In this document: positions 46,953 to 55,745 of the stretch, piece after piece
Layout: each line of letters begins with the position of its first letter
How positions within the stretch are numbered: position 1 is the stretch's first letter
The notes under the pieces: generated by a model
Told to the model about the DNA's origin: nothing
Database searches by the model: none
Seen by the model: only the letters and a program-made list of their open reading frames with translations
NCBI RefSeq assembly: GCF_013155465.1
Contig: NZ_JABJVX010000014.1
Span: 1 to 63,245, forward strand
DNA: 63,245 nt
From: Alterinioella nitratireducens
GTDB lineage: Bacteria > Pseudomonadota > Alphaproteobacteria > Rhodobacterales > Rhodobacteraceae
Reading direction: 5' to 3'
Translations under genes and position numbers: made by a program

Positions 46953-48374
46953 CTAGGGGGTTTCCTCGCGCGTTTCACCAATCGATTGGCCCAATTTTCT
47001 CAGCGCGTCAACTGCCAGCGAGAGTTTGGCGCCCTTGGAGCTTTTGATCAGCACGATGTCGCCGGGCCAGAGCAACCCCGGAAGCGCGCGCGCCATCTCC
47101 TGCGGGGTGTCCGTGTGCAGCCCCCGTTTTGCGATGGGCAGGGCCGCATCCAGATGCGCCATCAGGGGCCCGGAGGTGCAGATCAGGTCGATCTCCGCCA
47201 CCGCCTCCAGATCGGCGATCCCGGCGTGGAGCGCGGGGCTTGTCGGCCCCAGTTCCAGCATGTCGCCCAGAACCGCCACCCGCCGCCCCCGGCCCCTGGG
47301 CCGGCTCGCCGCCAGAACTTCCAGACTGGCCGCCACCGAGGTTGGGCTGGCGTTGAAGGCGTCGTCGATCAGTTCCACTGCCTGGTCGTCGGGGACGTTC
47401 AGCACGATGCGCTCGCGCAGCCCGCGCCCCGCGCCCGATTTCCAGCCCGCAAGCGCCATGACGGCGCGGGCAAGGTCGCCCTCCAGCGCGGCCACGCAGG
47501 CCAGCGTCGTCAGCGCGTTATGGGCCAGATGCCGCCCCGGCGCGTTCAGCTTGAAGAGGACCGGCGCGCCCGCGATCTGTGCCTGCACGACCGTCACGTC
47601 ATCGCCGAGCGTGACCTCCTCAAGGCGCGCCCCGGCCCCCTCCGCCGCGCCGACATGGACGATCCGCGCCTGCCCCGCGGCTGCGTCAAGCAGCCCGGTC
47701 ACGTCCAGATCGGCATTGATCACCGCCACGCCGCCGGGCTCCAGCCCCTCGAAAATCGCCGCCTTCTCGCGCGCGATCCCCTCGACCGACTCGAAGGCCT
47801 CCAGATGCACCGCCGCGACCGTCGTGATCACGGCGACATGCGGGCGGGCCAAGCGCGAAAGCGGGCCGATTTCACCCGGCGCGTTCATGCCGATCTCGAT
47901 CACCGCGAATTCCGTCTCGCGCGGCATCCGCGCCAGCGTCAGCGGCACGCCCCAATGGTTGTTGTAGCTCGCCTCTGCCGCATGGGTCGGCCCGAGCGCC
48001 GACAGCGCCACGCGCAGCATGTCCTTGGTCGTGGTCTTGCCGACCGAGCCCGTCACGGCCACCACCCGCGCCCCGGTCCGCGCCCGCGCCGCATTCCCCA
48101 AGGCTTCCAACGCGGGCAAGACCTCGGGCACGATCAACAAGGGCGCATCCTTGGCCACGCCCTCGGGGATGCGGGCCACCATCGCGGCCGCCGCCCCCTT
48201 GTCCAGCGCCTGGGCCACGAAATCATGCCCGTCCCGTTCGGCACTGAGGGCGACGAACAGATCGCCCGGCTCAATCGTGCGCGTATCAATCGACACGCCC
48301 GTCACCCGCCAATCGCCGCGCGCCTGCCCGCCCGTGGCCTCAGCGGCCTCCCCGGCGGTCCAGAGCGGTCTCAT
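46953..48374 (-). CDS. murF: UDP-N-acetylmuramoyl-tripeptide--D-alanyl-D-alanine ligase
   Basis: Completes the pentapeptide by adding D-Ala-D-Ala. The 473-residue product shows VTGVSIDTRTIEPGDLFVAL (uracil-binding domain), the ATP loop VVAVTGSVGKTTTKDML near 113, ASYNNHWGVPLTLA and the C-terminal DDAFNASPTSVAASL. The ATG overlaps the murE stop (ATGA). The dipeptide substrate is made by the ddl product in the same cluster. Confidence 0.96.
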   Translation of the reverse strand: MRPLWTAGEAAEATGGQARGDWRVTGVSIDTRTIEPGDLFVALSAERDGHDFVAQALDKGAAAAMVARIPEGVAKDAPLLIVPEVLPALEALGNAARARTGARVVAVTGSVGKTTTKDMLRVALSALGPTHAAEASYNNHWGVPLTLARMPRETEFAVIEIGMNAPGEIGPLSRLARPHVAVITTVAAVHLEAFESVEGIAREKAAIFEGLEPGGVAVINADLDVTGLLDAAAGQARIVHVGAAEGAGARLEEVTLGDDVTVVQAQIAGAPVLFKLNAPGRHLAHNALTTLACVAALEGDLARAVMALAGWKSGAGRGLRERIVLNVPDDQAVELIDDAFNASPTSVAASLEVLAASRPRGRGRRVAVLGDMLELGPTSPALHAGIADLEAVAEIDLICTSGPLMAHLDAALPIAKRGLHTDTPQEMARALPGLLWPGDIVLIKSSKGAKLSLAVDALRKLGQSIGETREETP

Positions 48375-49849
48375 TCCATGCCCTCAAGGGCGGCCACCGC
48401 GACAGAGGCTTGTTCAACATCGTCAAAGGGATAGACCACATCGCCCACCTGCTGGCCGGTCTCGTGCCCCTTGCCCGCAATCAGCAGCGCATCGCCCGGC
48501 GCCAGCGCGTCGATGCCGCGCAGGATCGCCTCGGCGCGGTCGCCCACCTCGGTCGCACCGGGGCAGCCTGCCAGCACCTGCGCCCGGATCAGGCCGGGGT
48601 CTTCGCTGCGCGGGTTGTCATCGGTCACGATCAGCACATCGGCGTTTTCCGCCGCCGCCTGCCCCATCAGGGGCCGCTTGCCGCGATCGCGGTCGCCGCC
48701 CGCGCCGAGCACCACCACCAGACGGCCAAGAACATGCGGGCGGAGCGCCTGCAACGCGATGGCGAGGCTGTCGGGCGTATGGCTGTAATCGACATAGATC
48801 GGCGCGCCGTTCCTGCGCCGCGCGGCCAGTTCCATCCGGCCCCGCACGCCGGTGATCTGTCCCAGCACGTTGAACACGGCCTCGGGTTCCTCGCCCGCGC
48901 CGATGACCAGCCCCGCCGCCGTCAGCACGTTCATCGCCTGGAACCCCCCGATGAGGTCCAGCCGCGCCTGGTAGGGCCTGTCCTGCCAGCGGAAAAGCAC
49001 ATCCTGCCCGGTCTCATCCATGCGCCGCCCGGTGATCTTGAGGCGCGCGTCATCCGCGTACTGCGCCAACGTCAGCACCTCGATCTCGCGCCTTTCGCAG
49101 GCCGAGGCGACCTCGGCCCCGTGCGGGTCGTCCATGTTGACCACGGCGGTGGTTTCCTCGGGCAGAAGCTCGGTGAAGAGGCGCAGCTTGGCGGCGAAAT
49201 AGGCCTCCATCGTGGCGTGGTAATCCAGGTGATCCTGGCTGAAATTGGTGAAAGCGGCGGCGGCCAGATGCACCGCCTCCATCCGCGCCTGGTCCAGCCC
49301 GTGGCTGGAGGCCTCCATCGCCACATGCGTCACACCCTCGCTGGCCATATCGGCCAGCAGGCGGTGCAGGGTCAGGGGATCGGGCGTGGTGTGGATGCCG
49401 GGGGCGGAATAGGCCCCTTCAACGCCGGTGGTGCCGATATTCGCCGCCTCATGGCCAAGCGCCGCCCAGATTTGCCGGGTGAAGCTGGCCACGGATGTCT
49501 TGCCATTGGTGCCGGTGACGGCGACGACTTGGGCAGGCTGCGCCCCGAACCAAAGGGCCGCCGCATGGGCCAGCGCGGCGCGCGGGTCTTCCACCGTGAT
49601 CAGGACCGCATCCGAGGCCGCAAGCTCATCCGCCGCGATCTCGGCCCCCTGCCGGTCGGTCAGGACGGCGGCGGCCTTCATGCGCAGCGCGTATTGGATG
49701 AACTCGCCGCCATGCACCCGGCTGCCCGGAAGCGCCGCGAAAAGATGGCCGGGTTTGACCTGGCGGCTGTCGATGGAGAGGCCGGTGACGGACCGGTCGC
49801 CGCCCAGGGGGGCGGTCAGCCCCAGTTCCGATAGCAATTTCTCGGTCAT
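48371..49849 (-). CDS. murE: UDP-MurNAc-tripeptide synthetase (meso-DAP-adding)
   Basis: Adds the third stem residue. The 492-residue product shows VTGLSIDSRQVKPGHLFAAL, the ATP loop VVAVTGTNGKTSVASF near 115 and the carbamylated-lysine region. The C-terminal DNPR motif (VTDDNPRSEDPGLI) indicates meso-diaminopimelate and not lysine, as expected for a Gram-negative. It follows ftsI by 25 bases. Confidence 0.96.
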   Translation of the reverse strand: MTEKLLSELGLTAPLGGDRSVTGLSIDSRQVKPGHLFAALPGSRVHGGEFIQYALRMKAAAVLTDRQGAEIAADELAASDAVLITVEDPRAALAHAAALWFGAQPAQVVAVTGTNGKTSVASFTRQIWAALGHEAANIGTTGVEGAYSAPGIHTTPDPLTLHRLLADMASEGVTHVAMEASSHGLDQARMEAVHLAAAAFTNFSQDHLDYHATMEAYFAAKLRLFTELLPEETTAVVNMDDPHGAEVASACERREIEVLTLAQYADDARLKITGRRMDETGQDVLFRWQDRPYQARLDLIGGFQAMNVLTAAGLVIGAGEEPEAVFNVLGQITGVRGRMELAARRRNGAPIYVDYSHTPDSLAIALQALRPHVLGRLVVVLGAGGDRDRGKRPLMGQAAAENADVLIVTDDNPRSEDPGLIRAQVLAGCPGATEVGDRAEAILRGIDALAPGDALLIAGKGHETGQQVGDVVYPFDDVEQASVAVAALEGME

Positions 49850-49874
49850 CCTGCCCCCGCCCGCGACTCAGCTT

Positions 49875-51662
49875 CTATTCTGAGGCGCTGGTTAGCTGAT
49901 AGGCAACCTCGGGATCAACGTCCTGTGGCGGCATCCCCAGAAGGGGTGCCACCCGGCGGATGATCTCGGCTGCGACCGGCACGGCGGTCCAGCCGGCGGT
50001 GCGGCGTTCCTCGCCCAACATCATCACGCTTGGCTCGTCCAGCGTCACGATCAGCACATATTGCGGGTCGTTCGCGGGAAACACGCTGGCAAAGGTCGAG
50101 ATCAGCCGGTCCACGTAATAGCCGCCCTCCGGGTTGGGCTTGTCCGCTGATCCGGTCTTGCCGCCGACCTCGTAGCCCGCGACCTCGCCCATCGAGGCGG
50201 TGCCATCGGTCACCACCTGGCGCAGCATATGCGCGGCCTGGGCCGAGACCTCCTCCGATATGATCCGCTCCCCCTGCTGGGGGCTGTCGCGGCGCAAAAG
50301 CGTCGGCTCGACCCGGGTGCCGCCATTGACGATCGTGGAATAGGCGGCGGCCAGGTGCAGCGGGCTGACGGAAATGCCGTGGCCATAGGAGATCGTCGCG
50401 GTCGACAGGTCGGTCCAGCGATGCGGGTACAGGGGCCGTCCGGCGCGGCTCTCGATCATCTCGATACTGGTGGGCTCCATCAGGCCGAGCTCTCCGAGGA
50501 AGCTCTGCTGTCTCTCGGTCCCGATCATCTCGGCAATCCGCGCGGTGCCGATATTCGAGGAATACACGATCACATCCGTCACCGAATTGGACGGCCCGTA
50601 ATCGTCGTAATCCGAGATCGCAAACCCCGCCATGCGCAGCGGGCCTTGCGTGTTGATCATCGTCTGCGGCGTCACCAGCCCGAGGTCCAGCGCCTGCGCG
50701 ACAGGGAATATCTTGAAGGTGGAGCCAAGCTCGTAGACGCCCTGCACCGCGCGATTGAACAGCGGGCTTTCCGACTGGTCCCCTTCCAGGAGGGGGCGGG
50801 GCCGTGCGTTGGGGTCGAAATCGGGCAGGCTCGCCAGCGAGATCACCTCGCCCGTGTTCACATCCATCAACACGGCGGCGGCCCCTGCCGCGTTCATCAG
50901 CGTCATGCCGCCGGCCAGAACCTCTTCGACCGCCGATTGCACGGTCAGGTCGAGCGACAGTTGCAACGGCTCGGCCCCGCGCGCCGGATCGCGCAACTCG
51001 GCGTCGAAATACGCCTCGACCCCCGCCACGCCGAGGATTTCCGCGGCATTCACCGCCTGTTCGCCGAAGCGCGCGCCGCCAAGCACATGCGCGGCCAGCG
51101 CGCCGTTGGGATATAGCCGCATGTCGCGCGGACCGAACAGCAGGCCCGGCTCGCCCAGGTCATGCACGCGCTGCTGCTGTTCCGGGCTGATCGAGCCGCG
51201 CAGCCAGGCGAAGGTGGACCCTGAGGTGAACCGGCGGATCAGCCAGTCTTCATCGAGATCGGGGAAGATCTCGGCCAGGCCGGCGGCGGCGGCCTCGGGG
51301 TCGATCAGATCCCGCGGCTGCACGTAGAGCGCATTGGTCACGAGGTTGGTGGCCAGCACCCGCCCCTGCCGGTCGACGATATCGGCGCGCGCGCCCAGGA
51401 CGGAACTGCCCGCGACCGAAATGTGCGGCTCTTCCGGGTCCGATCCGGCCAGCATGGTCATCTTGGCGCCCACGGTCAGGAAAGCCGCGAAAAAGCAGAT
51501 CGCCAGCATGAGAAGGCGGCTTTCGGCGCGCTGGCGCATCTTGTCGCGCGCCTGTTCGTGCCGCCGCGCCAGGTTCTCGCGTTCGATCTCGTCGGGGTTC
51601 TCGCCCTTCTGGCGGGCTTCCAGGATGCGCGCCAGCGGGCGCAGGGCGATGCGGCGGCTCAT
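49875..51662 (-). CDS. ftsI: peptidoglycan transpeptidase FtsI (PBP3)
   Basis: Division-specific class B penicillin-binding protein that cross-links septal peptidoglycan. The 595-residue product has a cytoplasmic basic start and one membrane helix near 50-70 (LLMLAICFFAAFLTVGAKM). A dimerisation domain precedes the transpeptidase motifs: SxxK in ELGSTFKIF near 314, SxN in YSSNIGT near 370, and KTG in GGKTGSADK near 500. It overlaps the ftsL stop (ATGA). Confidence 0.96.
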   Translation of the reverse strand: MSRRIALRPLARILEARQKGENPDEIERENLARRHEQARDKMRQRAESRLLMLAICFFAAFLTVGAKMTMLAGSDPEEPHISVAGSSVLGARADIVDRQGRVLATNLVTNALYVQPRDLIDPEAAAAGLAEIFPDLDEDWLIRRFTSGSTFAWLRGSISPEQQQRVHDLGEPGLLFGPRDMRLYPNGALAAHVLGGARFGEQAVNAAEILGVAGVEAYFDAELRDPARGAEPLQLSLDLTVQSAVEEVLAGGMTLMNAAGAAAVLMDVNTGEVISLASLPDFDPNARPRPLLEGDQSESPLFNRAVQGVYELGSTFKIFPVAQALDLGLVTPQTMINTQGPLRMAGFAISDYDDYGPSNSVTDVIVYSSNIGTARIAEMIGTERQQSFLGELGLMEPTSIEMIESRAGRPLYPHRWTDLSTATISYGHGISVSPLHLAAAYSTIVNGGTRVEPTLLRRDSPQQGERIISEEVSAQAAHMLRQVVTDGTASMGEVAGYEVGGKTGSADKPNPEGGYYVDRLISTFASVFPANDPQYVLIVTLDEPSVMMLGEERRTAGWTAVPVAAEIIRRVAPLLGMPPQDVDPEVAYQLTSASE

Positions 51663-52024
51663 GGCGTGTCCTCCGGTTCGGATGCGCTGAACAGGATCTC
51701 GTCCCCGGCCTCGGTATCCATCGGCTCGGGCCGATCCTCGGGGCGCCAGACTAGCTCATCGAGATGGGCGAATTGCTCGGGCCCCATCGGCAAGAGGCCG
51801 AGACGGTCGAAATTGAGGTCCACCAGCTCGCGCAAGCGGTCCGGCCGGTTGAGATAGGCCCATTCGGCGCGCAGAACGCTGAGTCGCTCGCGCTCCACCC
51901 CGATAGCCATTTGCAGCCGGTCGATCTGGCGGATCGCGGTCTGGGTCTGGATGTTCTGATGATAGGCCCAATAGCCAAGGGCGATGACGGCTAGGGCGGC
52001 AAGGAAGGTCACGAGGCCACGCAT
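51659..52024 (-). CDS. ftsL: cell division protein FtsL
   Basis: Small bitopic divisome protein that pairs with FtsB to activate FtsWI. The 121-residue product has one N-terminal helix (MRGLVTFLAALAVIALGYWA), a coiled coil with IRQIDRLQMAIGVERERLSV, and the short LNRPDRLRELVDLNFDRLGL motif shared by FtsL proteins. An acidic tail follows. It lies three bases after rsmH and overlaps ftsI, its standard place. Confidence 0.9.
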   Translation of the reverse strand: MRGLVTFLAALAVIALGYWAYHQNIQTQTAIRQIDRLQMAIGVERERLSVLRAEWAYLNRPDRLRELVDLNFDRLGLLPMGPEQFAHLDELVWRPEDRPEPMDTEAGDEILFSASEPEDTP

Positions 52025-52027
52025 GAA

Positions 52028-53032
52028 CTACAGAATCTCCGTCAAGGGGGGCACGCCAAGGATGTCGGTTTGCGGGGCGCCGGCGGGCACGTCGGTGCGG
52101 CGCGCAACGCGGAGCTTGGCCGACCGCGCGCGCGGATTGCTGGCGACCTCACCCTTGTCCGGCGCGATGGCGCGGCGCGGGGTCAGGGTGAAGGTCGGCA
52201 TGCGCTCGGCCTCGGCGGGGGCATGGCGCGAACCGCCGCCGCCCGTGCTGGCGCGATCTTGCAGGAACCGTTTGGCGATCCGGTCCTCCAGCGAATGGAA
52301 GGTGACGACGGCAAGCTGCCCGCCGGGTTTCAACGCGCGCTCGGCGGCCATCAGCCCCTCGGCCAGTTGCCCGAACTCGTCATTCACCGCGATGCGAATC
52401 GCCTGGAAGGAGCGGGTCGCGACATGGGATTGGCCGGGCTTGGCGCGTGGCAGGTTTTTCTCAATGATCTGAACAAGCTGCGCGGTGGAGTTGATGCGGG
52501 TTTCAGCGCGTTCCGCGACGATCGCCCGCGCAATCCGGCGCGCCGCGCGTTCCTCGCCGTAGTGGAAAAGAATATCGGCCAGCGCCGCCTCGGGCGCATC
52601 ATTGACCAGGTCTTCCGCCGACGGCCCCGCCTGCCCCATCCGCATGTCGAGCGGCCCGTCGCGCATGAAGGAAAAGCCGCGCTCGGCCCGGTCGAGCTGC
52701 ATCGAGGAGACGCCCAGATCCAGCACCACGCCGTCCAGTTGCGGATGGCCGATGCTGGCCGCCAGGTCGTCGAGATCGGAGAAGGTGCCTTCGACCAGCT
52801 TCAGCCTTTCGCCGAAACCTCCCGCCCACTCGGTCGCCATTTCAAACGCCAGCGGGTCGCGATCGACACCGATGACGCACGCCGCGCCTGCCTCCAGCAA
52901 CCCGCGCGCGTAACCACCCGCGCCGAAAGTGCCGTCCAGCCAGACGCCCTCGACCGGCGCGACGGCATTCAGGATGGCGTCAAGCAGCACAGGCGTGTGG
53001 GGGGCGGGGGTATCGGATGCCGGGGCGGGCAT
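52028..53032 (-). CDS. rsmH: 16S rRNA (cytosine-1402-N4) methyltransferase
   Basis: Methylates C1402 of 16S rRNA in the decoding site. The 334-residue product has the opening [13 protein letters not shown], the SAM loop [39 protein letters not shown], and [16 protein letters not shown] near the C-terminus. The ATG at 53032 overlaps the mraZ stop by one base (TGATG); a GTG one codon earlier is less likely. Confidence 0.96.
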   Translation of the reverse strand: MPAPASDTPAPHTPVLLDAILNAVAPVEGVWLDGTFGAGGYARGLLEAGAACVIGVDRDPLAFEMATEWAGGFGERLKLVEGTFSDLDDLAASIGHPQLDGVVLDLGVSSMQLDRAERGFSFMRDGPLDMRMGQAGPSAEDLVNDAPEAALADILFHYGEERAARRIARAIVAERAETRINSTAQLVQIIEKNLPRAKPGQSHVATRSFQAIRIAVNDEFGQLAEGLMAAERALKPGGQLAVVTFHSLEDRIAKRFLQDRASTGGGGSRHAPAEAERMPTFTLTPRRAIAPDKGEVASNPRARSAKLRVARRTDVPAGAPQTDILGVPPLTEIL

Positions 53033-53547
53033 CACGGCTCGACCTGCGCGGGTTTGCTGGCCATGCTGAGCGGGTCGAAGAACTCGTTATCCCCGCCAAG
53101 CTGCGCCATCAGTTTCTCGATCGTGTCCTCTGCGGCGCGGCCCTCGTCGGCGCTGAGGATGTGGAACTTGTCGCCCTTGCCCTGGAACAGCGCCTCGCCG
53201 CTCAGGTTGATCTTGTCGCGCGCGGCGGGCGGCAGGACCAGGCGGCCGGTATCGTCCACGGTGGTCTCGTCGCATTTGGAGTAATAGAGCGTTTCCAGCA
53301 GGGTGCGCAGCGGCGTGCCGCGCCCTTGCGCCTGGATCATGGCGTCGATCTCGTCATAGGCGTCGCCGGACAGACATTCGAGGTAATTTTTCTTGGGGTC
53401 GCCATAGGCGATATAGAGGCGCGGCGCGCCGCCGGGGGAATACTGGCTGTCGGAGTTCTGAAGCACACGGCGGAACTTGACCGGGATCGAGACCCGGCCC
53501 TTTCCATCCACCTTGTTCAGGCTTTCGCCCTGAAACCTGCGCTCCAC
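53032..53547 (-). CDS. mraZ: transcriptional regulator MraZ
   Basis: AbrB-like ring-forming regulator at the head of the dcw cluster; in E. coli it represses its own promoter. The 171-residue product has two SpoVT/AbrB domains: [19 protein letters not shown] near 11, and [19 protein letters not shown] near 97. A GTG start with GGGGA upstream gives the standard N-terminus. Four 10-bp-spaced box-like units lie about 335 bases upstream, beyond a long untranslated leader. Confidence 0.93.
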   Translation of the reverse strand: MERRFQGESLNKVDGKGRVSIPVKFRRVLQNSDSQYSPGGAPRLYIAYGDPKKNYLECLSGDAYDEIDAMIQAQGRGTPLRTLLETLYYSKCDETTVDDTGRLVLPPAARDKINLSGEALFQGKGDKFHILSADEGRAAEDTIEKLMAQLGGDNEFFDPLSMASKPAQVEP

Positions 53548-53647
53548 TGTCCCCGGCCCCTTTTCTGCCGCATTTTGGCCCTAGAATGGGCCGGGTCTTT
53601 CGTGCCCGGAAAACGGGTCACGTTTCTTGTGCCCGGAAACGGACAAC

Positions 53648-53879
53648 GGCGGATCGAGCTAGCTGCCACTGCTCAATCCGCCGCCCTCGTCCCATTTCTG
53701 GGGTTTCCGGCGGGCGCGCATACCTGGGGGGGATGTCTGCTCTGCCCGCGCGCCGGATCTCAGTTTTCAGCGTTAGAGGTGCCTGTATGAAACCTGCTTT
53801 TATTATTGTTCCGGTCAGTGATTTTTCTCTGTCCCGGTGCGTCTCTGCTGCTGTGAGATACTTGTGCCATGGCAGGTTT
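53648..53879 (-). ncRNA. candidate UpsM-like sRNA from the mraZ 5' leader
   Basis: The stretch between the MraZ boxes and the mraZ start has no open reading frame. At 53648-53682, on the transcript strand, a 12-bp stem (GGCGGATTGAGC / GCTCGATCCGCC, one G-U pair) has an 11-base loop and is followed by GTTGTCCGTTTCC, a weak U-rich stretch. In Rhodobacter sphaeroides an abundant sRNA, UpsM (about 200 nt), comes from exactly this leader. An RNA from near the boxes to this stem would have a similar length. The ends given are approximate. Nearer mraZ, GTGCCCGGAAAACGG is repeated at 53602 and 53629. Confidence 0.5.
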
Positions 53880-53914
53880 TCCCACGCAATCCCTTTTTAT
53901 GGGAAATGTTCCCA
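53880..53914 (-). promoter_or_regulatory. 10-bp-phased MraZ-box array
   Basis: On the minus strand TGGGA (53914), TCCCA (53904), AGGGA (53894) and TGGGA (53884) follow each other with exactly five bases between units. E. coli MraZ binds TGGGN repeats separated by 5-bp spacers. The second unit here is inverted. The array should mark the mraZ promoter; a -35-like CTGACA lies just upstream (53922-53927), but no good -10 could be fixed. Confidence 0.65.
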
Positions 53915-54063
53915 CTTCTTGTGTCAGACGGGTCCGAAAATCAGCATATAGGGGCGATTTCGACCGGGACCGGCGCACAGGTTGCGGAAGGCGACCACTT
54001 GCCACACAACATCTAGTTGTGATCTTCCCGCCACAGGGGGTGGGATTTTTTTCCTTCCGACAC

Positions 54064-54095
54064 GAAAAAACCCCCGATGCGGCGGGCACCGGGGG
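54064..54095 (-). terminator. intrinsic terminator after mrp
   Basis: A 10-bp stem (CCCCCGGTGC / GCATCGGGGG, one G-U pair) with a CCGCC loop is followed on the minus strand by TTTTTT. It is 29 bases after the mrp stop and separates mrp from the mraZ promoter. A further dyad, CACAAC-N5-GTTGTG, lies at 54005-54021 between this terminator and the MraZ boxes. Confidence 0.85.
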
Positions 54096-54123
54096 CGAAA
54101 CCGTCGGGAATCGAGCGGCGTGA

Positions 54124-55221
54124 TCAGGCCATGCCGCCCTCGACCAGGCGCGCGGCCAGCGTCGCATAGGCCTCGGCCATTGGCCCCTCCCCCATAGCCA
54201 CCGGCGTGCCGCTGTCGCCCGCCACGCGCGTCTCCAGCGAAATGGGCAGCGCGCCCAGGAACGGCACGTCCAGCCGCGCCGCCTCGGCCCGCACGCCACC
54301 CTCGCCGAAGATATGCGCCTCATGCCCGCAATTCTCGCAGACATAGCCCGACATGTTCTCGATCAGCCCCAGGATCGGCGTCTTGAGGGTCTGGAACATG
54401 TCGATCGCCTTGCGCGCATCCAGCAGCGCCACGTCCTGCGGCGTCGAGACGATGATCGCGCCCGTCACCTCGGATTTCTGGCACAGGGTCATGGCGACAT
54501 CGCCGGTGCCGGGCGGCAGATCGACGATGAGGACATCCAGATCGCCCCACGCCACCTGCGTCATCATCTGCTGCAACGCCCCCATCAGCATCGGCCCGCG
54601 CCAGACCACGGCCTTTTCCTCGGGCAGCATCAGGCCAAGCGACATCATGGTGACGCCATGGTTGTGCAAGGGCAGGATGGTTTTGCCATCGGGCGAGGCC
54701 GGGCGCTTGGAAACCCCCATCATGCGCGGCTGCGACGGTCCGTATATATCGGCGTCCAGCAGCCCCACCCGGCGCCCCTGACGCGCCAGCGCCACGGCAA
54801 GGTTCGAGGAGACGGTGGATTTGCCCACCCCCCCCTTGCCAGAGCCCACGGCCAGGATGCGCTGCACGCTGGCCGGTTTCATGGAGCCCTGCTGCGGCTT
54901 GGCATGGCCCCCGATCTTCAGGCTCGGCGGCTCGCCCCTGGGCGCGGCGGGCGCCGCGGGTGCGGCGGGTTTGCCCGAATGCGCGGTCAGGGCGACGGTC
55001 ACGCCGGTCACGCCCTCCAGCCCCTTGACCAGCGCCTCGGCGGCATCGCGCACCGCGCCAAGGCGCTGCGCCTCCTCTGCGTTCGGGGCCTCGATCACGA
55101 AGGAGACCTTGCCATCCGTCACGCTCAACGCCCGGATCAGGTCGCGGTCGGTCAGGGCCGTGCCGTCGGGCAGGGTCAACCGTGAAAGCGCCGCAAGAAT
55201 GGTGTCGCGTGTCGGTGTCAT
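54124..55221 (-). CDS. mrp: Mrp/ApbC iron-sulfur cluster carrier ATPase
   Basis: P-loop NTPase that carries and transfers Fe-S clusters. The 365-residue product has an N-terminal DUF59/MIP18 domain (residues 1-80, LTDRDLIRALSVTDGKVSF), a proline/alanine linker, and the Mrp domain with the deviant Walker A SGKGGVGKSTVSSNLA (128-135) and the metal-binding CxxC in YVCENCGHEAH near 295. It is transcribed alone and closed by a strong terminator. Confidence 0.94.
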   Translation of the reverse strand: MTPTRDTILAALSRLTLPDGTALTDRDLIRALSVTDGKVSFVIEAPNAEEAQRLGAVRDAAEALVKGLEGVTGVTVALTAHSGKPAAPAAPAAPRGEPPSLKIGGHAKPQQGSMKPASVQRILAVGSGKGGVGKSTVSSNLAVALARQGRRVGLLDADIYGPSQPRMMGVSKRPASPDGKTILPLHNHGVTMMSLGLMLPEEKAVVWRGPMLMGALQQMMTQVAWGDLDVLIVDLPPGTGDVAMTLCQKSEVTGAIIVSTPQDVALLDARKAIDMFQTLKTPILGLIENMSGYVCENCGHEAHIFGEGGVRAEAARLDVPFLGALPISLETRVAGDSGTPVAMGEGPMAEAYATLAARLVEGGMA

Positions 55222-55503
55222 GTCTCTTGATCCTTGTCCCGATGATCTGCCGTCCCCCGCGAGATAGGACAGATCGGCCCCGGTTGCACCCCTTTGCCCA
55301 TATCCTGGGCGCTTTGCCCGGATCCGAGGCGCTTTACGTCCACGTTATGCAATTGCTGCATGGCAGCATTGCCGAGACGGGCGTTGTGCAATCGCAGCAT
55401 TCGCTTATCTTCAGTCTCAACGAACGACCCCAAGGGCAGCGACGCGCCGCAGAATGATAGCGCAACCACCGATGCCCGCAGATGACGCCAAGAGGTAATG
55501 ACA
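55222..55503 (+). promoter_or_regulatory. promoter region of the DUF1127-sRNA locus
   Basis: No gene is seen in this 282-base gap. A dyad with one bulged base (GCAATTGCTGC-ATG-GCAGCATTGC) lies at 55349-55372, and TGCAAT and GCAGCATT recur at about 55387 and 55395. A weak promoter-like pair, TTGTGC and TTATCT 15 bases apart, is at 55384-55410. In Rhodobacter the equivalent locus is driven by RpoHI/RpoHII; the boxes here are not a firm match. Confidence 0.35.
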
Positions 55504-55725
55504 ATGGCACATGCAATTCACTCCAAAGGGACCGCCCTTTCCTTCCCCGCCCGCCTGGGCGAGATCTTCAGCCAGTTCCGCGCAAGCTTTGCCGCGTGGC
55601 GCACCTATCGCCGCACGCTGAACGAGCTGAGCAGCCTCAGCAAGCGTGAGCTGGACGACCTGGGCCTCGATCGCAGCGAGATCGCCCGCGTCGCCATGGA
55701 CGCCGCCTACGGGCGCGATTTCTGA
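55504..55725 (+). CDS. DUF1127 small protein (CcaF1-like)
   Basis: A 73-residue basic protein ending in a DUF1127 domain: WRTYRRTLNELSSLSKRELD followed by DLGLDRSEIARVA. In Rhodobacter sphaeroides the DUF1127 protein CcaF1, encoded just ahead of the CcsR RNAs, acts as an RNA-binding factor in stress. The ATG at 55504 has AGAGG eight bases upstream; one two codons earlier is less likely. It is followed by six anti-SD hairpins on the same strand and a terminator, so one transcript probably carries all. Confidence 0.88.
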   Translation: MAHAIHSKGTALSFPARLGEIFSQFRASFAAWRTYRRTLNELSSLSKRELDDLGLDRSEIARVAMDAAYGRDF

Positions 55726-55745
55726 ACCGGAGACGACATTCCTGC

